Translations under genes and position numbers: made by a program
Origin: Deltaproteobacteria bacterium
GTDB taxonomy: Bacteria; Desulfobacterota; Syntrophia; Syntrophales; UBA6807
Length of the DNA: 36,048 nt
Direction of reading: 5' to 3'
Assembly: GCA_011056835.1 (NCBI GenBank)
Contig: DSDU01000204.1
Location: 1 to 36,048 of the forward strand
Notes under the pieces: model-generated
Told to the model about the DNA's origin: nothing
The model's database searches: none
Seen by the model: the letters and a program-made list of their open reading frames with translations, nothing else
Part shown: positions 24,127-33,947 of the stretch, one piece after another
Layout of the letters: the number at the start of each line of letters is the position of its first letter
Numbering within the stretch: position 1 is the first letter of the stretch

Positions 24127-25437
24127 ATGAAAAACAGAGCAACACAGAGTTTATTTATATTCATGATAATAGCGGTGTGTGTCATTGTTAATGGACACCG
24201 AGCACTGGGAAGTACGAACAGCCCTGTCTTTGACGTGATTACCGTTAGTTCCGCCATTACACCGGCTGTTGCAAAATACATCATTCAGAGCATAGATGCG
24301 TCTCATGATCAGCGTTCTGAAGGTCTGATTATCTTGCTTGATACGCCGGGTGGACTTGATCTGGCCATGCGGGATATCGTGAAGGAACTGCTGAATGCAC
24401 CGATACCGATAATCGTATATGTGTCGCCGTCCGGTGCCCGCGCTGCTTCCGCGGGAGTCATGATTACCATGGCGGCCCATGTGGCGGCAATGGCGCCCGG
24501 CACGAACATCGGAGCTGCCCATCCGGTGGCGATGGGGGTGGGGGGCAAGATGGATGAGACTATGGCTGAAAAAGTGATAAATGACGCTGTGGCGTATGTG
24601 CAGGGCATTGCCCAGAAGAGAAACAGAAATGCCGAGTGGGCGGAGAAGGCGGTGAGAAAGAGTGAATCCATAACGGCTGATGAGGCGAAACGTCTCAACG
24701 TCATAGACATTGTTGCAAACGACATCCAGGATTTGCTCGCACAGATCGAAGGCAGAAAGATCGACATTAACTCGGGATCGGTGACCCTGAAGACAAAGGA
24801 TGCGGTCATCAATGAGAAAGAGATGGGGATTCGCGCAAGGATATTGACAGCGTTGAGTGACCCCAATATAGCGTATCTCCTGTTAATGATCGGCCTTGCC
24901 GGACTCTATTTTGAATTCTCGCATCCCGGGGCCATTCTTCCGGGAGTCGTCGGTGGCATATCATTGATTCTTGCATTCTTTGCAATGCAGACATTGCCAG
25001 TAAATTTTGCGGGCATTCTTTTGATAATCTTCGGTGTCATTCTTTTCATTGCCGAGATCAAGATCGTCAGTCATGGGATGCTGACTGTTGCTGGTGTTAT
25101 TTCACTGGCGCTGGGATCGCTGTTGCTCTTTGAATCACCCATACCGGCCCTGAGAGTTTCGTTGAAGGTTATGATTCCCACTGTCGTAATTGTATCGTTG
25201 TTTTTTGCCGCGGTAGTAAGCCTTGCTGTGAAGGCTCAGATGAGAAAGCCGAAGACAGGTCGTGAAGGCATGATCGGTGAAGAAGGCACTACGGTGACTC
25301 CCGTGCATGAGCGTGGCAAGGTGTTAATCAGAGGAGAATATTGGAATGCCTGCAGTAAAGAGCCTATCGAGGAGGGAGAGCGGGTAAAGGTTACAGGATT
25401 GAAAGGTCTTATCCTGGAAGTTGAACGAATCAATTAA
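24127..25437 (+). CDS. NfeD-family membrane-bound serine protease (ClpP class)
   Basis: The 436-residue protein has a signal or anchor segment (about 8-28), a ClpP-like protease domain, several transmembrane helices (about 245-375) and a C-terminal OB-fold NfeD domain. In the protease domain the catalytic dyad of the PH1510 type is recognisable. Ser108 lies in PSGARAASAGVMITMA and Lys149 follows exactly 41 residues later in AEKVINDAV, the same spacing as in the archaeal enzyme. LLDTPGG gives the oxyanion loop. Such long NfeD proteins are encoded with stomatin-like proteins and cleave hydrophobic C-termini of their partner. The slipin gene follows after 17 bases with a good ribosome binding site (AAGGAGG). 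Confidence 0.94.
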   Translation: MKNRATQSLFIFMIIAVCVIVNGHRALGSTNSPVFDVITVSSAITPAVAKYIIQSIDASHDQRSEGLIILLDTPGGLDLAMRDIVKELLNAPIPIIVYVSPSGARAASAGVMITMAAHVAAMAPGTNIGAAHPVAMGVGGKMDETMAEKVINDAVAYVQGIAQKRNRNAEWAEKAVRKSESITADEAKRLNVIDIVANDIQDLLAQIEGRKIDINSGSVTLKTKDAVINEKEMGIRARILTALSDPNIAYLLLMIGLAGLYFEFSHPGAILPGVVGGISLILAFFAMQTLPVNFAGILLIIFGVILFIAEIKIVSHGMLTVAGVISLALGSLLLFESPIPALRVSLKVMIPTVVIVSLFFAAVVSLAVKAQMRKPKTGREGMIGEEGTTVTPVHERGKVLIRGEYWNACSKEPIEEGERVKVTGLKGLILEVERIN

Positions 25438-25454
25438 AATAAGGAGGGCGAACT

Positions 25455-26234
25455 ATGTTTTATACGGTTGGTGCCATAGTCATTTTAGTTGTTATGTTCC
25501 TGGCGGCGGCGATCAGGATTCTTAATGAATATGAACGGGGTGTCATTTTCAGATTGGGAAGAATTATCGGGGCAAAAGGCCCCGGGCTGATCATTTTGAT
25601 ACCCGTTATCGATAGAATGGTGAAAGTCGATATGAGAATCATCACCATGGACGTGCCGGCGCAGGATGTCATAACCCGCGATAATGTTTCAGTCAAGGTC
25701 AATGCGGTTTTGTATTTCAGAGTTATGGATTCAAACAATGCCGTTATCGAAGTGGAAAATTATCTTTACGCCACCTCACAGCTTGCCCAGACGACGCTGC
25801 GAAGTGTCTGTGGTCAGGTTGAGCTGGACGAATTGCTGGCGGAGCGGGAAAAGATAAACAATCACCTCCAGGATATACTGGATAAAAGCACCGATCCATG
25901 GGGAATCAAAGTGACGAATGTTGAGGTAAAGCATATCGACCTGCCCCAGGAAATGCAGAGAGCCATGGCCAAACAGGCGGAAGCCGAGCGCGAACGACGG
26001 GCGAAAGTCATTAATGCGGAAGGAGAGTATCAGGCCGCGCAGAAACTGGCGGATGCAGGCAAGGTTATTTCAGAACAGCCGATTGCCCTGCAACTGCGAT
26101 ATCTTCAGACTCTGGTTCAGGTCGCGTCGGAAAACAATTCAACGACCCTTTTCCCCATTCCCATTGATTTGTTCAGGCCATTCACAAAATTAATAGATGT
26201 GATATCGGAAAAGGATAAAACGACGCAGCCGTAA
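25455..26234 (+). CDS. Slipin / stomatin-like SPFH-domain membrane protein
   Basis: The 259-residue protein has one N-terminal hydrophobic hairpin or helix (about 2-21) followed by the SPFH core ([60 protein letters not shown]). A coiled coil then carries [24 protein letters not shown], and the tail includes the hydrophobic [20 protein letters not shown]. This is the typical prokaryotic stomatin, which oligomerises in the membrane and organises membrane domains. The adjacent NfeD protease is the expected partner and is probably co-transcribed. The C-terminal hydrophobic stretch is the type of site cleaved by the archaeal partner protease; cleavage here is inferred. Confidence 0.95.
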   Translation: MFYTVGAIVILVVMFLAAAIRILNEYERGVIFRLGRIIGAKGPGLIILIPVIDRMVKVDMRIITMDVPAQDVITRDNVSVKVNAVLYFRVMDSNNAVIEVENYLYATSQLAQTTLRSVCGQVELDELLAEREKINNHLQDILDKSTDPWGIKVTNVEVKHIDLPQEMQRAMAKQAEAERERRAKVINAEGEYQAAQKLADAGKVISEQPIALQLRYLQTLVQVASENNSTTLFPIPIDLFRPFTKLIDVISEKDKTTQP

Positions 26235-26281
26235 TAACACCATTTCATCGATAAAAACCTCATAACGGAAAGGAGTCCGCC

Positions 26282-26617
26282 GTGGAACGGATGTACGGAA
26301 AGATCGTATTGACCGGGGCCCTCATACTTATCGCATTGGGAGTGCTTATTCTTTTGAACAGCGCCAGACTGTACGGCTTCGATGAAAGCTGGCCCGTGCT
26401 GCTGATTGTTGTTGCCGTAGGGTTGCTTGTTCAGCATATGGAAAATGTCAGTGGATGGCTGGTCGGTGCCGTTGGTGTTTTTTTTCTCGCACTGAAAAGA
26501 TTCTACCCGGGGAGCATGGAGTGGGCTAAATATGTCGTTCCTGCAATTATGATTCTCACTGGGGCATTCCTTGTTTATGAGTGGTTTAAAAAACGTCGGG
26601 GAGAGAAAAAATCATAA
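26282..26617 (+). CDS. Small membrane protein, LiaF-transmembrane-like (DUF5668-like)
   Basis: The 111-residue protein has four hydrophobic segments (about 8-25, 36-51, 57-70 and 82-98), separated by short loops that include RLYGFDESWPVLLIVV. That W-P-x-x-(I/L)-(I/L) loop is typical of the small DUF5668/LiaF-like membrane module, a scaffold with no known enzymatic activity. The GTG at 26282 has AAGGAG six bases upstream and is preferred to the ATG at 26291. It follows the slipin gene by 47 bases and precedes the HAD gene by 6 bases. A role in the same membrane-stress system as NfeD/slipin is possible but not shown. Confidence 0.6.
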   Translation: MERMYGKIVLTGALILIALGVLILLNSARLYGFDESWPVLLIVVAVGLLVQHMENVSGWLVGAVGVFFLALKRFYPGSMEWAKYVVPAIMILTGAFLVYEWFKKRRGEKKS

Positions 26618-26623
26618 CACAAC

Positions 26624-27301
26624 ATGACAATGATAACTAAGACGATCAATATACCACTGGATGCAACGACATTGATTATTACCGATTTCGACGGCACCGT
26701 GAGTACAATGGATATAGGATTCGAGATTATTAAGAAATTCGCCGGTGACGGCTGGGATAAAATCGACCGTGCGTATTGTGAGGGCAAAATCGGTTCGAAA
26801 GAAGCGTACACTCAGATCGCAGCGCTGTTCAGTGCTACCAGGGAGGAAATGGTCTCATTTGTATTGGAAAACGGTCGACTCGATCCGTATTTCGAAGAAT
26901 TTCATCAATTCTGTGCGGCCCGTGACCTGGCGCTTAAGATTGTTTCCGACGGTCTGGATTTTTATATCCATGAACTGTTGAAAAAGTACAGCCTGTCTCA
27001 TATTGATTTTTACGCAAATGTTGTTCGCTTTAATGATGGGGGCGAGGTCATTATTGAATTTCCGCAAAGTAACAATGACTGCGATTTGTGTGGAAATTGC
27101 AAAACCAATATCCTGGAACAATATCGCTTGACTTATGAGAACATCATATATATTGGAGACGGTTATTCCGATGTATGTCCGGCTCAAAAAGCCGATATAG
27201 TGTTTGCAAAGGATATCCTCTATGAAAAATGCATGAAAAATGGTAGAGACTGCATGTACTATGCTGATTTTCGTGATATCGGGAGGTATTTAAAAGGATA
27301 A
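26624..27301 (+). CDS. MtnX-like HAD-IB phosphatase
   Basis: The 225-residue protein is a HAD hydrolase of the phosphoserine phosphatase / MtnX type. The nucleophile and acid are Asp21 and Asp23 in ITDFDGTVSTMD. Motif II Ser is in LKIVSDGLDFYI, motif III Lys in NCKTNIL, and motif IV acids in YIGDGYSDVCPAQKAD. A cysteine cluster, CDLCGNC, directly precedes the motif III Lys, comparable to Cys-rich segments at the same position in MtnX proteins and possibly metal-binding. The substrate is likely a small phosphorylated metabolite; the methionine salvage role of MtnX is not supported by neighbours here. The stop codon lies within the terminator at 27292-27314, so this is the end of the transcription unit. 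Confidence 0.85.
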   Translation: MTMITKTINIPLDATTLIITDFDGTVSTMDIGFEIIKKFAGDGWDKIDRAYCEGKIGSKEAYTQIAALFSATREEMVSFVLENGRLDPYFEEFHQFCAARDLALKIVSDGLDFYIHELLKKYSLSHIDFYANVVRFNDGGEVIIEFPQSNNDCDLCGNCKTNILEQYRLTYENIIYIGDGYSDVCPAQKADIVFAKDILYEKCMKNGRDCMYYADFRDIGRYLKG

Positions 27302-27314
27302 GATCCTTTTTTTT
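27292..27314 (+). terminator. Intrinsic terminator overlapping the HAD gene stop codon
   Basis: AAAAGGAT (27292-27299), a 3-base loop and ATCCTTTT (27303-27310) form a perfect 8-bp stem followed by four more T residues. The TAA stop (27299-27301) lies inside the hairpin. The stem is AT-rich, so strength may be moderate. It closes the transcription unit that starts upstream of nfeD. Confidence 0.7.
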
Positions 27315-27378
27315 GCGTGGGGGCGCAATGTAATACTCTTTGAAAATATTTAAAAATTAAAAAGGAGAGGACGTCTTC

Positions 27379-28863
27379 ATGGAGATGATCGTTTCGATTA
27401 AGCCGCTTGTGGCGATACTGGTATCTCTCTTTGGTTCACTGCTGATTGTTTCTGCCGGTAAAACCCCTAACCTCAGAGAATCATGTACATTTCTTATCGC
27501 CTTCATCAAATTGGGAATTATTGTTTCAATGCTTCCCGTCATTCTCGATGGTAAGACAATACATTATAACCTCGTGGAAGTGCTTCCAGGAGTGGGCATT
27601 GCATTTAAAGTAGATCCGCTGGGAATGCTCTTTGCGCTGGTGGCGGCTTCGCTCTGGATCGTGACGACATTCTATTCCATCGGTTACATGCGCCCCCTCA
27701 AGGAACATTCACAGACGAGATTTTTTGCTTTTTTCGCTGTGGCGCTCTCGTCGGCGGTTGGTGTCGCCTTCTCCGGCAATATTCTCACATTGTATCTCTT
27801 CTATGAGATGTTGTCGTTGTCAACGTACTCGCTCGTGACCCATCATCAGGATGAAGACGCACGTTATGCCGGACGCAAGTATCTGACATATCTTATGGGT
27901 ACATCAATCGGGTTTTTCCTCCCCGCACTCATACTGACCTACGTGTATACGGGAACACTCAATTTCGCGGACCAGGGGATACTTGCCGGGAAAGCGTCAG
28001 ATACGATGCTGATCGTAACCTTTGTCCTGTATATTGCCGGCATCGGTAAATCGGCAATTATGCCCATCCATTCGTGGTTGCCCTCGGCCATGGTGGCTCC
28101 CACACCGGTGAGCGCTCTCCTCCATGCCGTGGCTGTCGTAAAAGTCGGCGTGTTCTCCGTGTTGCGAATATGTTTTAATGTCTTCGGCATCAATCTTATG
28201 CACGCACTTTCACTGGATGTGTTTCTCATTTATTTCATATCGGTCACGATTATTATCGGTTCGCTCTTCGCCTTGCGTCAGGATGATCTGAAAGCGAGAC
28301 TGGCGTATTCGACGGTGAGCCAGTTATCCTATATTGTCATGGGCGGTGGGTTACTCAGTGTAATCGGCATGTCCGGAGGTGTCGTTCATATCGTCATGCA
28401 CGCATTCGGTAAAATAACGCTCTTCTTCTGTGCCGGGGCGATTCTCGTCAATACGGGTCTAAAAAAAATCAGCGACATGAAGGGAATCGGGAAAAAAATG
28501 CCGATTACAATGGCCGCCTTTTTCTTCGGGTCTCTCAGCGTTATCGGAGTTCCACCGTTCGGCGGATTCATCAGCAAATGGTATCTTGCACTCGGAGCAA
28601 TTGATATCCATCAGATACCGATACTGGTCGTACTCCTGACAAGTTCACTTTTGAATGCGGCGTATTTTTTGCCGATCGCGTATAATGCTTTTTTCTCGAC
28701 CGGCAATAATTTTAATGAATCAACGACCATGAGTGAAGCGCCGTTTCTCGCCGTAGCGCCCGCCGTGTTCACCGCTTTTGTGTCATTTCTACTCTTTGTC
28801 TTTCCAAGCTTTTTCCTTGAACTGGCAAAGATGGCGGCTCATCTGGCGCTGGGCGGCGGCTGA
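27379..28863 (+). CDS. MrpD/NuoN-type proton-translocating antiporter subunit, standalone
   Basis: The 494-residue protein has about 14 transmembrane helices and belongs to the proton-conducting membrane transporter family shared by complex I (NuoL/M/N) and Mrp antiporters. Key charged residues are present: Glu143 in LFYEMLSLSTYSLV, Lys224 in GIGKSAIMPIHSWLPSAM and Lys255 in HAVAVVKVGVF. The APTPVSALLHA loop and the GVPPFGGFISKW segment are also present. Length and the HSWLPSAMVAPTPVSALLH region fit MrpD best. No other Mrp or Nuo subunit is next to it; the kinase gene follows 63 bases later. It could work with subunits encoded elsewhere, or as a single subunit linked to the adjacent sensor. 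An AAGGAG ribosome binding site lies somewhat far (about 12 bases) from the ATG. Confidence 0.9.
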   Translation: MEMIVSIKPLVAILVSLFGSLLIVSAGKTPNLRESCTFLIAFIKLGIIVSMLPVILDGKTIHYNLVEVLPGVGIAFKVDPLGMLFALVAASLWIVTTFYSIGYMRPLKEHSQTRFFAFFAVALSSAVGVAFSGNILTLYLFYEMLSLSTYSLVTHHQDEDARYAGRKYLTYLMGTSIGFFLPALILTYVYTGTLNFADQGILAGKASDTMLIVTFVLYIAGIGKSAIMPIHSWLPSAMVAPTPVSALLHAVAVVKVGVFSVLRICFNVFGINLMHALSLDVFLIYFISVTIIIGSLFALRQDDLKARLAYSTVSQLSYIVMGGGLLSVIGMSGGVVHIVMHAFGKITLFFCAGAILVNTGLKKISDMKGIGKKMPITMAAFFFGSLSVIGVPPFGGFISKWYLALGAIDIHQIPILVVLLTSSLLNAAYFLPIAYNAFFSTGNNFNESTTMSEAPFLAVAPAVFTAFVSFLLFVFPSFFLELAKMAAHLALGGG

Positions 28864-28926
28864 TACGGATCGTAAGCCGCGAAACCATATTATTTTCGTG
28901 CTTCCGGCTATTATCTGAGGAGAGCC

Positions 28927-31900
28927 ATGAGAAACATCCTGACCAATCTGCATGTTGCTGTTATCGGAGGCGGAAGAGTCTGCAAGGCCATTCTCGAGAT
29001 TGTTCTGGACCCGTCCTTCAGTGGTGGAAAACCTATCATTATCGGGGTTGCGGATGTTAATGATCGGGCGGAGGGGTTGTCGTATGCCCGTGAGAAGGGT
29101 GTGTACACTACCAATGATTATCACGATCTTTTTGCGCTAACGAACTTGGATGCGATCATCGAGTTGACAGGCGACAATAACCTGTTGACGGTCGTGAGTA
29201 ATGAAAAACCCGCCCATGTTACACTGGTTGATCATTTCGATGCCATGTCCCTCTGGGATTATCTTCTGATTGAGCAGAAACGGGAGGATGCTCATAAAAG
29301 GCTCATACGAAATATTCAGGAAGTCTATCAACTGGGTAATGATGTTTATGAGTCGATAGGAAATGAATTCGACGAATTCTCAAAGTATCTTTTGGGCATT
29401 ATAAGCGAAAGAACCAGCCATCTTCAGGATGTGGAACGCGATCTGGTAAGGCGTGATCGGACCATATCTCAGATCATCGAAGGAAATACCATACCCACGT
29501 TTGTTATCGATCAAAACCATGTGGTTACGCACTGGAATAAGGCGATTGAAAAAGTGACGGGGTACCGGGCACGGGACATCGTCGGGACGAAGAATCACTG
29601 GAAGGCGTTTTATCCAGAGCAGAAGGCCTGCATGGCGGATCTTATCGTTGATGGAACCGACGGCGATACGATTAAAGAGTTCTTTAACGGTCGGTCACGT
29701 CCATCAAAACTGATCAAGGGAGCTTACCAGGCTGAAGATTTCTTTCCTCATATGGGAGACTCCGGACGATGGCTTTTCTTCACGGCGGCCCCACTGATCG
29801 GGATTAACGGCGAAACCGTGGGCTCAATTGAAACACTCTGGGATACAACGGAGCAGAAAGAAGCGAAACGCAAGCTCGAAGAACTGGAGGCCTTGGAAGC
29901 CTCCATTCTGGACTCGATTCATATTGCTGTTTTGGTTCTCCGGGAGCGTCGCATTATTTTTGCCAATGGTGCCGTTGAAACGGTCTTTGGGTGGAAACCG
30001 GATGAATTGATTGGCAAGGGGACGGAGGTTATTTACCGGACCCCTGAAGATTACCAGAAGATAGGGGCTATCTTTTATGAAGCCCTGACGGAACACCGTT
30101 CTTTTCGATATGAGTTCCCCTGCCGGCGGAAGGATGGACGAGATATTATCTGCATGATACGAACGTCGAGGGTCGGTGAACACCTGAAAGAGCGAACCAT
30201 TGTTGCCAGTTATGAGGACATCACCGAACGGCGGGAAGCGGAAAAGGAACGAGTCCGAAGAGAAAGAACCCTTTCGCAGATCATCCAGGGTAGCACCATC
30301 CCCACGTTTGTTATCGATAAAAACCATTGCGTTACGCACTGGAACAAGGCTCTGGAGCGGCTGACCGGTTACAAGGCAAAGGATATGATCGGTACCAATC
30401 GGCACTGGAAGGCGTTTTATGCAGACGAAAAACCAATCATGGCCGATTTGATTGTCGACAAGAAACCGCTGCTGGATTTAAAACGATATTACGGCGAACG
30501 GGGACGTGAATCGCCGTTGATAGAAGAAGCCTACGAGGCAGAGGTTTTTTATCCTCACATGGGGACAGGAGGAAAATGGCTTTACTTTACTGCTGCTCCC
30601 ATTAAAGACCCCGACGGGGATATTATCGCCGCGATAGAAACCATTTGGGACACGACCGATTCAAAGCTTTTACAGGAGGAACGGGAAAACCACATCAGGC
30701 AACTTTCAAGCCTGTGTGAAATCACTACTGCGCTCAGTGACACGCTGGATCTTGATGCTCGTCTTCGATCTGCAATGGATGGAATTATTTCCAAACTCGA
30801 TGTCGACAGTGTTGGAATTTATTTGCGGGAAGACAAAGGTGAATTCCGTGTTGCCTGTTCACGGGGATATTATGAGAATAGTCTAAGAAAGGGTGAAAGC
30901 GCCCAGATCGATAAGGTGGTGGGCGAAGTCGCCCGTGCGGCGGTGACAATGATCCTGGAAGACATATCTGTCAACAACGCTGACTGTTCCGACATTCTTT
31001 TAAAAGAAGGGTTGAGGTTCGCCGCTTACATGCCGCTTGCATCGAAAGAGGGGGTGTTCGGCGTGATCAGGATTTCAAGCCACATGCCTCATGAATTTTC
31101 CGATGAGGACAAGAACCTTCTCGCCATCATCAGTAACCGTATCGCCGTAGCGATTGAGAATGCACGTCTGCACCAGGAAATTAAGATGTACGGCCAGAGC
31201 CTCGAACAAAAAGTTCAGGAAAAAACGGTGAGGTTGCAACAATCCTATCGTGAGATCAGCCTTTCCGAAGAGAAATACCGAACCATGTTTGATGCGGATC
31301 CCACCCCCATTATTGTTGCAGATAGGGAGACCTTCCGAATCCTCGATGTGAATGCCACAGCTCTCGACAGTTACGGATATTCACGGAAAGATTTTTTGAA
31401 AATGTCGTTTCTTGATCTTTTCTATCAAACCGACAAGGAACTCATTGACGGTCTGAAAGCAACAAAATTGAATCAATCGAGCTTTTTCCCGAAGCGATTA
31501 CATAAGAAAAAAAGCGGACCGCCGTTCTTTGTCAATGTTCATGTCCGGTCCGTCCTCTTTATGGGGAGGGACTCGCTTATCGCGACGACACCCGACATTA
31601 CGGAAAATGTGGAAAAAGAAGCGCAACTCATACAGGCGAGCAAGATGGCGACGCTTGGAACAATGGCGTCTGGAATCGCCCATGAGATTAATCAGCCGTT
31701 GAATGTTATTCAGGTTTGTTCGGATTTCTTCAAGAAAATGATCGATCGAGGGGAACGAATCAACGATGAAGATCTCTCTATGATGGCTGAAGAGATCAGT
31801 AAGAATGTAGAACGGGCGGCCCAGACGATTAATCATATGAGAGATTTTTCACGACAGTCTGAAGTGAAAAGCGTAAAGCTTGATATAAATAAACCCATAA

Positions 31901-32349
31901 CGGATGTATTTAAAATACTGGGACAACAATTGCGAGTTCATCGAATCGAGGTCGATATGGACCTGGCCCAGCATCTCCCTCTTGTCAATGGAGACCACAA
32001 CAGACTTGAGCAGGTTTTTATCAATGTTATAACAAACGCAAAAGATGCCCTTGACGAAAAAGAAGGGAAGTATGAGGACCGTGCGTGGAAGAAAGTCCTT
32101 AAGATTCGGTCTTTCCATAAAAATGGAAGCGTCATAGTAACGGTGAGTGATAATGGGGTCGGAATTCCCGAAGATATCAAAGACAAAATATTTGAGCCGT
32201 TCTTTACAACAAAAGATGTCGGAAAGGGCACCGGATTGGGTATGAGTATCAGCTACGGCATTATTCATGATTATGGCGGAACAATAGACGTGGAGAGCAA
32301 GGTCGACGAAGGAACGACCTTTACCCTGACGTTCCCATCAGTTGAATAG
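28927..32349 (+). CDS. Hybrid-architecture sensor histidine kinase: Rossmann-PAS-PAS-PAS-GAF-PAS-HisKA-HATPase
   Basis: This is a 1140-residue soluble sensor kinase without predicted transmembrane helices. Domains in order are: a Rossmann-like NAD(P)-binding-type fold (8-105, [15 protein letters not shown] then [19 protein letters not shown]); a helical linker (115-175); PAS A (178-312); PAS B (322-436); PAS C (447-580), very similar to PAS A; GAF (595-748); coiled coil; PAS D (781-895); and the kinase core. His919 lies in [12 protein letters not shown], with the N box at [10 protein letters not shown] (1033-1042), G1 DNGVGIPED and G2 [13 protein letters not shown]. The kinase core looks active. 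It has a GAGGAG ribosome binding site and lies between the antiporter gene and a receiver-kinase gene. A Rossmann domain on a kinase suggests sensing NAD(H) or a related metabolite; this is inference. Confidence 0.92.
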   Translation: MRNILTNLHVAVIGGGRVCKAILEIVLDPSFSGGKPIIIGVADVNDRAEGLSYAREKGVYTTNDYHDLFALTNLDAIIELTGDNNLLTVVSNEKPAHVTLVDHFDAMSLWDYLLIEQKREDAHKRLIRNIQEVYQLGNDVYESIGNEFDEFSKYLLGIISERTSHLQDVERDLVRRDRTISQIIEGNTIPTFVIDQNHVVTHWNKAIEKVTGYRARDIVGTKNHWKAFYPEQKACMADLIVDGTDGDTIKEFFNGRSRPSKLIKGAYQAEDFFPHMGDSGRWLFFTAAPLIGINGETVGSIETLWDTTEQKEAKRKLEELEALEASILDSIHIAVLVLRERRIIFANGAVETVFGWKPDELIGKGTEVIYRTPEDYQKIGAIFYEALTEHRSFRYEFPCRRKDGRDIICMIRTSRVGEHLKERTIVASYEDITERREAEKERVRRERTLSQIIQGSTIPTFVIDKNHCVTHWNKALERLTGYKAKDMIGTNRHWKAFYADEKPIMADLIVDKKPLLDLKRYYGERGRESPLIEEAYEAEVFYPHMGTGGKWLYFTAAPIKDPDGDIIAAIETIWDTTDSKLLQEERENHIRQLSSLCEITTALSDTLDLDARLRSAMDGIISKLDVDSVGIYLREDKGEFRVACSRGYYENSLRKGESAQIDKVVGEVARAAVTMILEDISVNNADCSDILLKEGLRFAAYMPLASKEGVFGVIRISSHMPHEFSDEDKNLLAIISNRIAVAIENARLHQEIKMYGQSLEQKVQEKTVRLQQSYREISLSEEKYRTMFDADPTPIIVADRETFRILDVNATALDSYGYSRKDFLKMSFLDLFYQTDKELIDGLKATKLNQSSFFPKRLHKKKSGPPFFVNVHVRSVLFMGRDSLIATTPDITENVEKEAQLIQASKMATLGTMASGIAHEINQPLNVIQVCSDFFKKMIDRGERINDEDLSMMAEEISKNVERAAQTINHMRDFSRQSEVKSVKLDINKPITDVFKILGQQLRVHRIEVDMDLAQHLPLVNGDHNRLEQVFINVITNAKDALDEKEGKYEDRAWKKVLKIRSFHKNGSVIVTVSDNGVGIPEDIKDKIFEPFFTTKDVGKGTGLGMSISYGIIHDYGGTIDVESKVDEGTTFTLTFPSVE

Positions 32350-32362
32350 ACGGGTGTCAACG

Positions 32363-33886
32363 ATGAATGAGAAAAAACTCCTGTTAGTTGACGATGAAGA
32401 AGCCATTGTCCGCGTACTGAGTATATCTCTGAAGAGCGATGGTTACAATGTGATACCTGCGCACAGTGGTCAGGAAGGGCTCGAATTATTCGAAAAGAAT
32501 ATTCCACCAATCGTTCTGACGGATATAAAAATGCCCGGGATGGATGGACTCGAACTGTTACGGCGAATCAAAAATACGAATCCTGACACGGAAGTTATCG
32601 TGATTACGGGACACGGCGATATGGATTCGGCTATTGAAGCTCTCCGATACGGTGCATCCGATTTCATCAACAAACCCGTCAGAGATGAGGCTCTGGCAAT
32701 AGCGCTCAAGCGGGCGCGGGAAAAAATAGCGATCAGAAACCAACTCACAGCATATACAAATGACCTCGAACATATGTGCCAGATAGCAACGGAGGAGGTC
32801 CGGAGAAAGTCGGATTTCCAGGATAAGCTGATCACGAGCTCAAATGATGGTATTGTTGCCACTGATGAAAATGGAGACATTGTTACGTTCAATCCGGGAG
32901 CTGAGATGATATTCGGTTATTCCCGACTTGAAGTGGTTCGAAAGATGAAGTTTGATGACTTGTATCCCGAAGAAATCGCTGAAGAATTCAGAAGTGGTTT
33001 TCGCAGGAAGCGGGATATGAAGGGATGGGGCTGGAAGGAAGTCGCCATTCTCAATAAAAACGGTATGAAGGTTCCGGTAAGATTCTCGGGAACTCTGTTA
33101 TATGAGAAAGATACTGTTATCGGAAGTGTCGGTTTTTTCCAGGATCTCCGTGAAATTAAACGCCTGCAGCAGGAGCTGGTAAATTCGGAGCGACTGGCCG
33201 CGATCGGACAGACGGTTGCGCGCCTGGCCCACTACATAAAGAATATCCTGACGGGACTCAAGGGCGGAACATATATCGTAAATATTGGTCTTGACAAAAA
33301 TGATGAAGATAAGCTAAGAACGGGCTGGAGCATGGTGCAGAGGAATATCGAGCGGGTTTCGTATCTCGTGATGGATCTGCTCACCTACTCGAAAGAGCGC
33401 GATCCTGACTATCAGAATTGTTACCCGAACGATATTGCAGAGGATGTCTGTGAACTCATGGAAGGGAAGGCGACACAGAATCAGATATCGTTGATCCGGG
33501 ATTTTGACCATGCAATCGGGGAGCTCTGCATGGACCCGGATGCAATTCATCGTTGCCTTCTTAATTTTGTATCGAATGCGATCGACGCCTGCCTTTTTGA
33601 TCTTGATTTGGAGAAGAAATGGGAGGTGCGCGTTAAAACGGAATATGTCAATGATAGTGCCGTCAAGTTTGAAGTATCCGATAACGGCAGCGGCATGACA
33701 AGCGAAGTGAAAGAGAAGCTTTTTACCGCCTTCTTCAGCACTAAGGGAGGAAAAGGCACCGGTCTCGGACTTCTCGTTACTCAGAAACTTGTTCATGAAC
33801 ATGGCGGGAAGATTGAAGTAACCTCGGAACCAGGCAGAGGTTCGACATTCACGATGATCCTTCCATTTCGTAAGAATGCAAAATAG
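32363..33886 (+). CDS. Receiver-PAS-histidine kinase
   Basis: The 507-residue protein starts with a receiver domain (1-120; acidic pocket VDDEEA, phosphorylated Asp54 in VLTDIKMPGMDG, Lys104 in INKPV). A coiled linker (to about 150) and one PAS domain (about 153-265, GIVATDENGDIVTFNPGAE) follow. The kinase core has the phosphorylated His290 in ARLAHYIKNILTGLKGG, N box LNFVSNAIDA (Asn405), G1 DNGSGM and G2 GKGTGLGL. The order receiver first, kinase last, suits a kinase controlled by phosphate from another kinase, most simply the upstream protein. The ATG at 32363 is preferred to the TTG at 32342, which overlaps the upstream stop. The short 13-base gap indicates coupled translation with the upstream kinase. 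Confidence 0.94.
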   Translation: MNEKKLLLVDDEEAIVRVLSISLKSDGYNVIPAHSGQEGLELFEKNIPPIVLTDIKMPGMDGLELLRRIKNTNPDTEVIVITGHGDMDSAIEALRYGASDFINKPVRDEALAIALKRAREKIAIRNQLTAYTNDLEHMCQIATEEVRRKSDFQDKLITSSNDGIVATDENGDIVTFNPGAEMIFGYSRLEVVRKMKFDDLYPEEIAEEFRSGFRRKRDMKGWGWKEVAILNKNGMKVPVRFSGTLLYEKDTVIGSVGFFQDLREIKRLQQELVNSERLAAIGQTVARLAHYIKNILTGLKGGTYIVNIGLDKNDEDKLRTGWSMVQRNIERVSYLVMDLLTYSKERDPDYQNCYPNDIAEDVCELMEGKATQNQISLIRDFDHAIGELCMDPDAIHRCLLNFVSNAIDACLFDLDLEKKWEVRVKTEYVNDSAVKFEVSDNGSGMTSEVKEKLFTAFFSTKGGKGTGLGLLVTQKLVHEHGGKIEVTSEPGRGSTFTMILPFRKNAK

Positions 33887-33947
33887 AGAACAGACTTGCC
33901 GGATTGCCGAGCAGGATTAAATATTTCAAGTGAAGGGGGGGTCCGTT

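Noticed and set aside
28875-28909. Terminator between the antiporter and kinase genes
   Set aside because: AGCCG and CGAAA can pair with downstream CGGCT and TTTCG, but a 6-base bulge interrupts the stem and no T-run follows.
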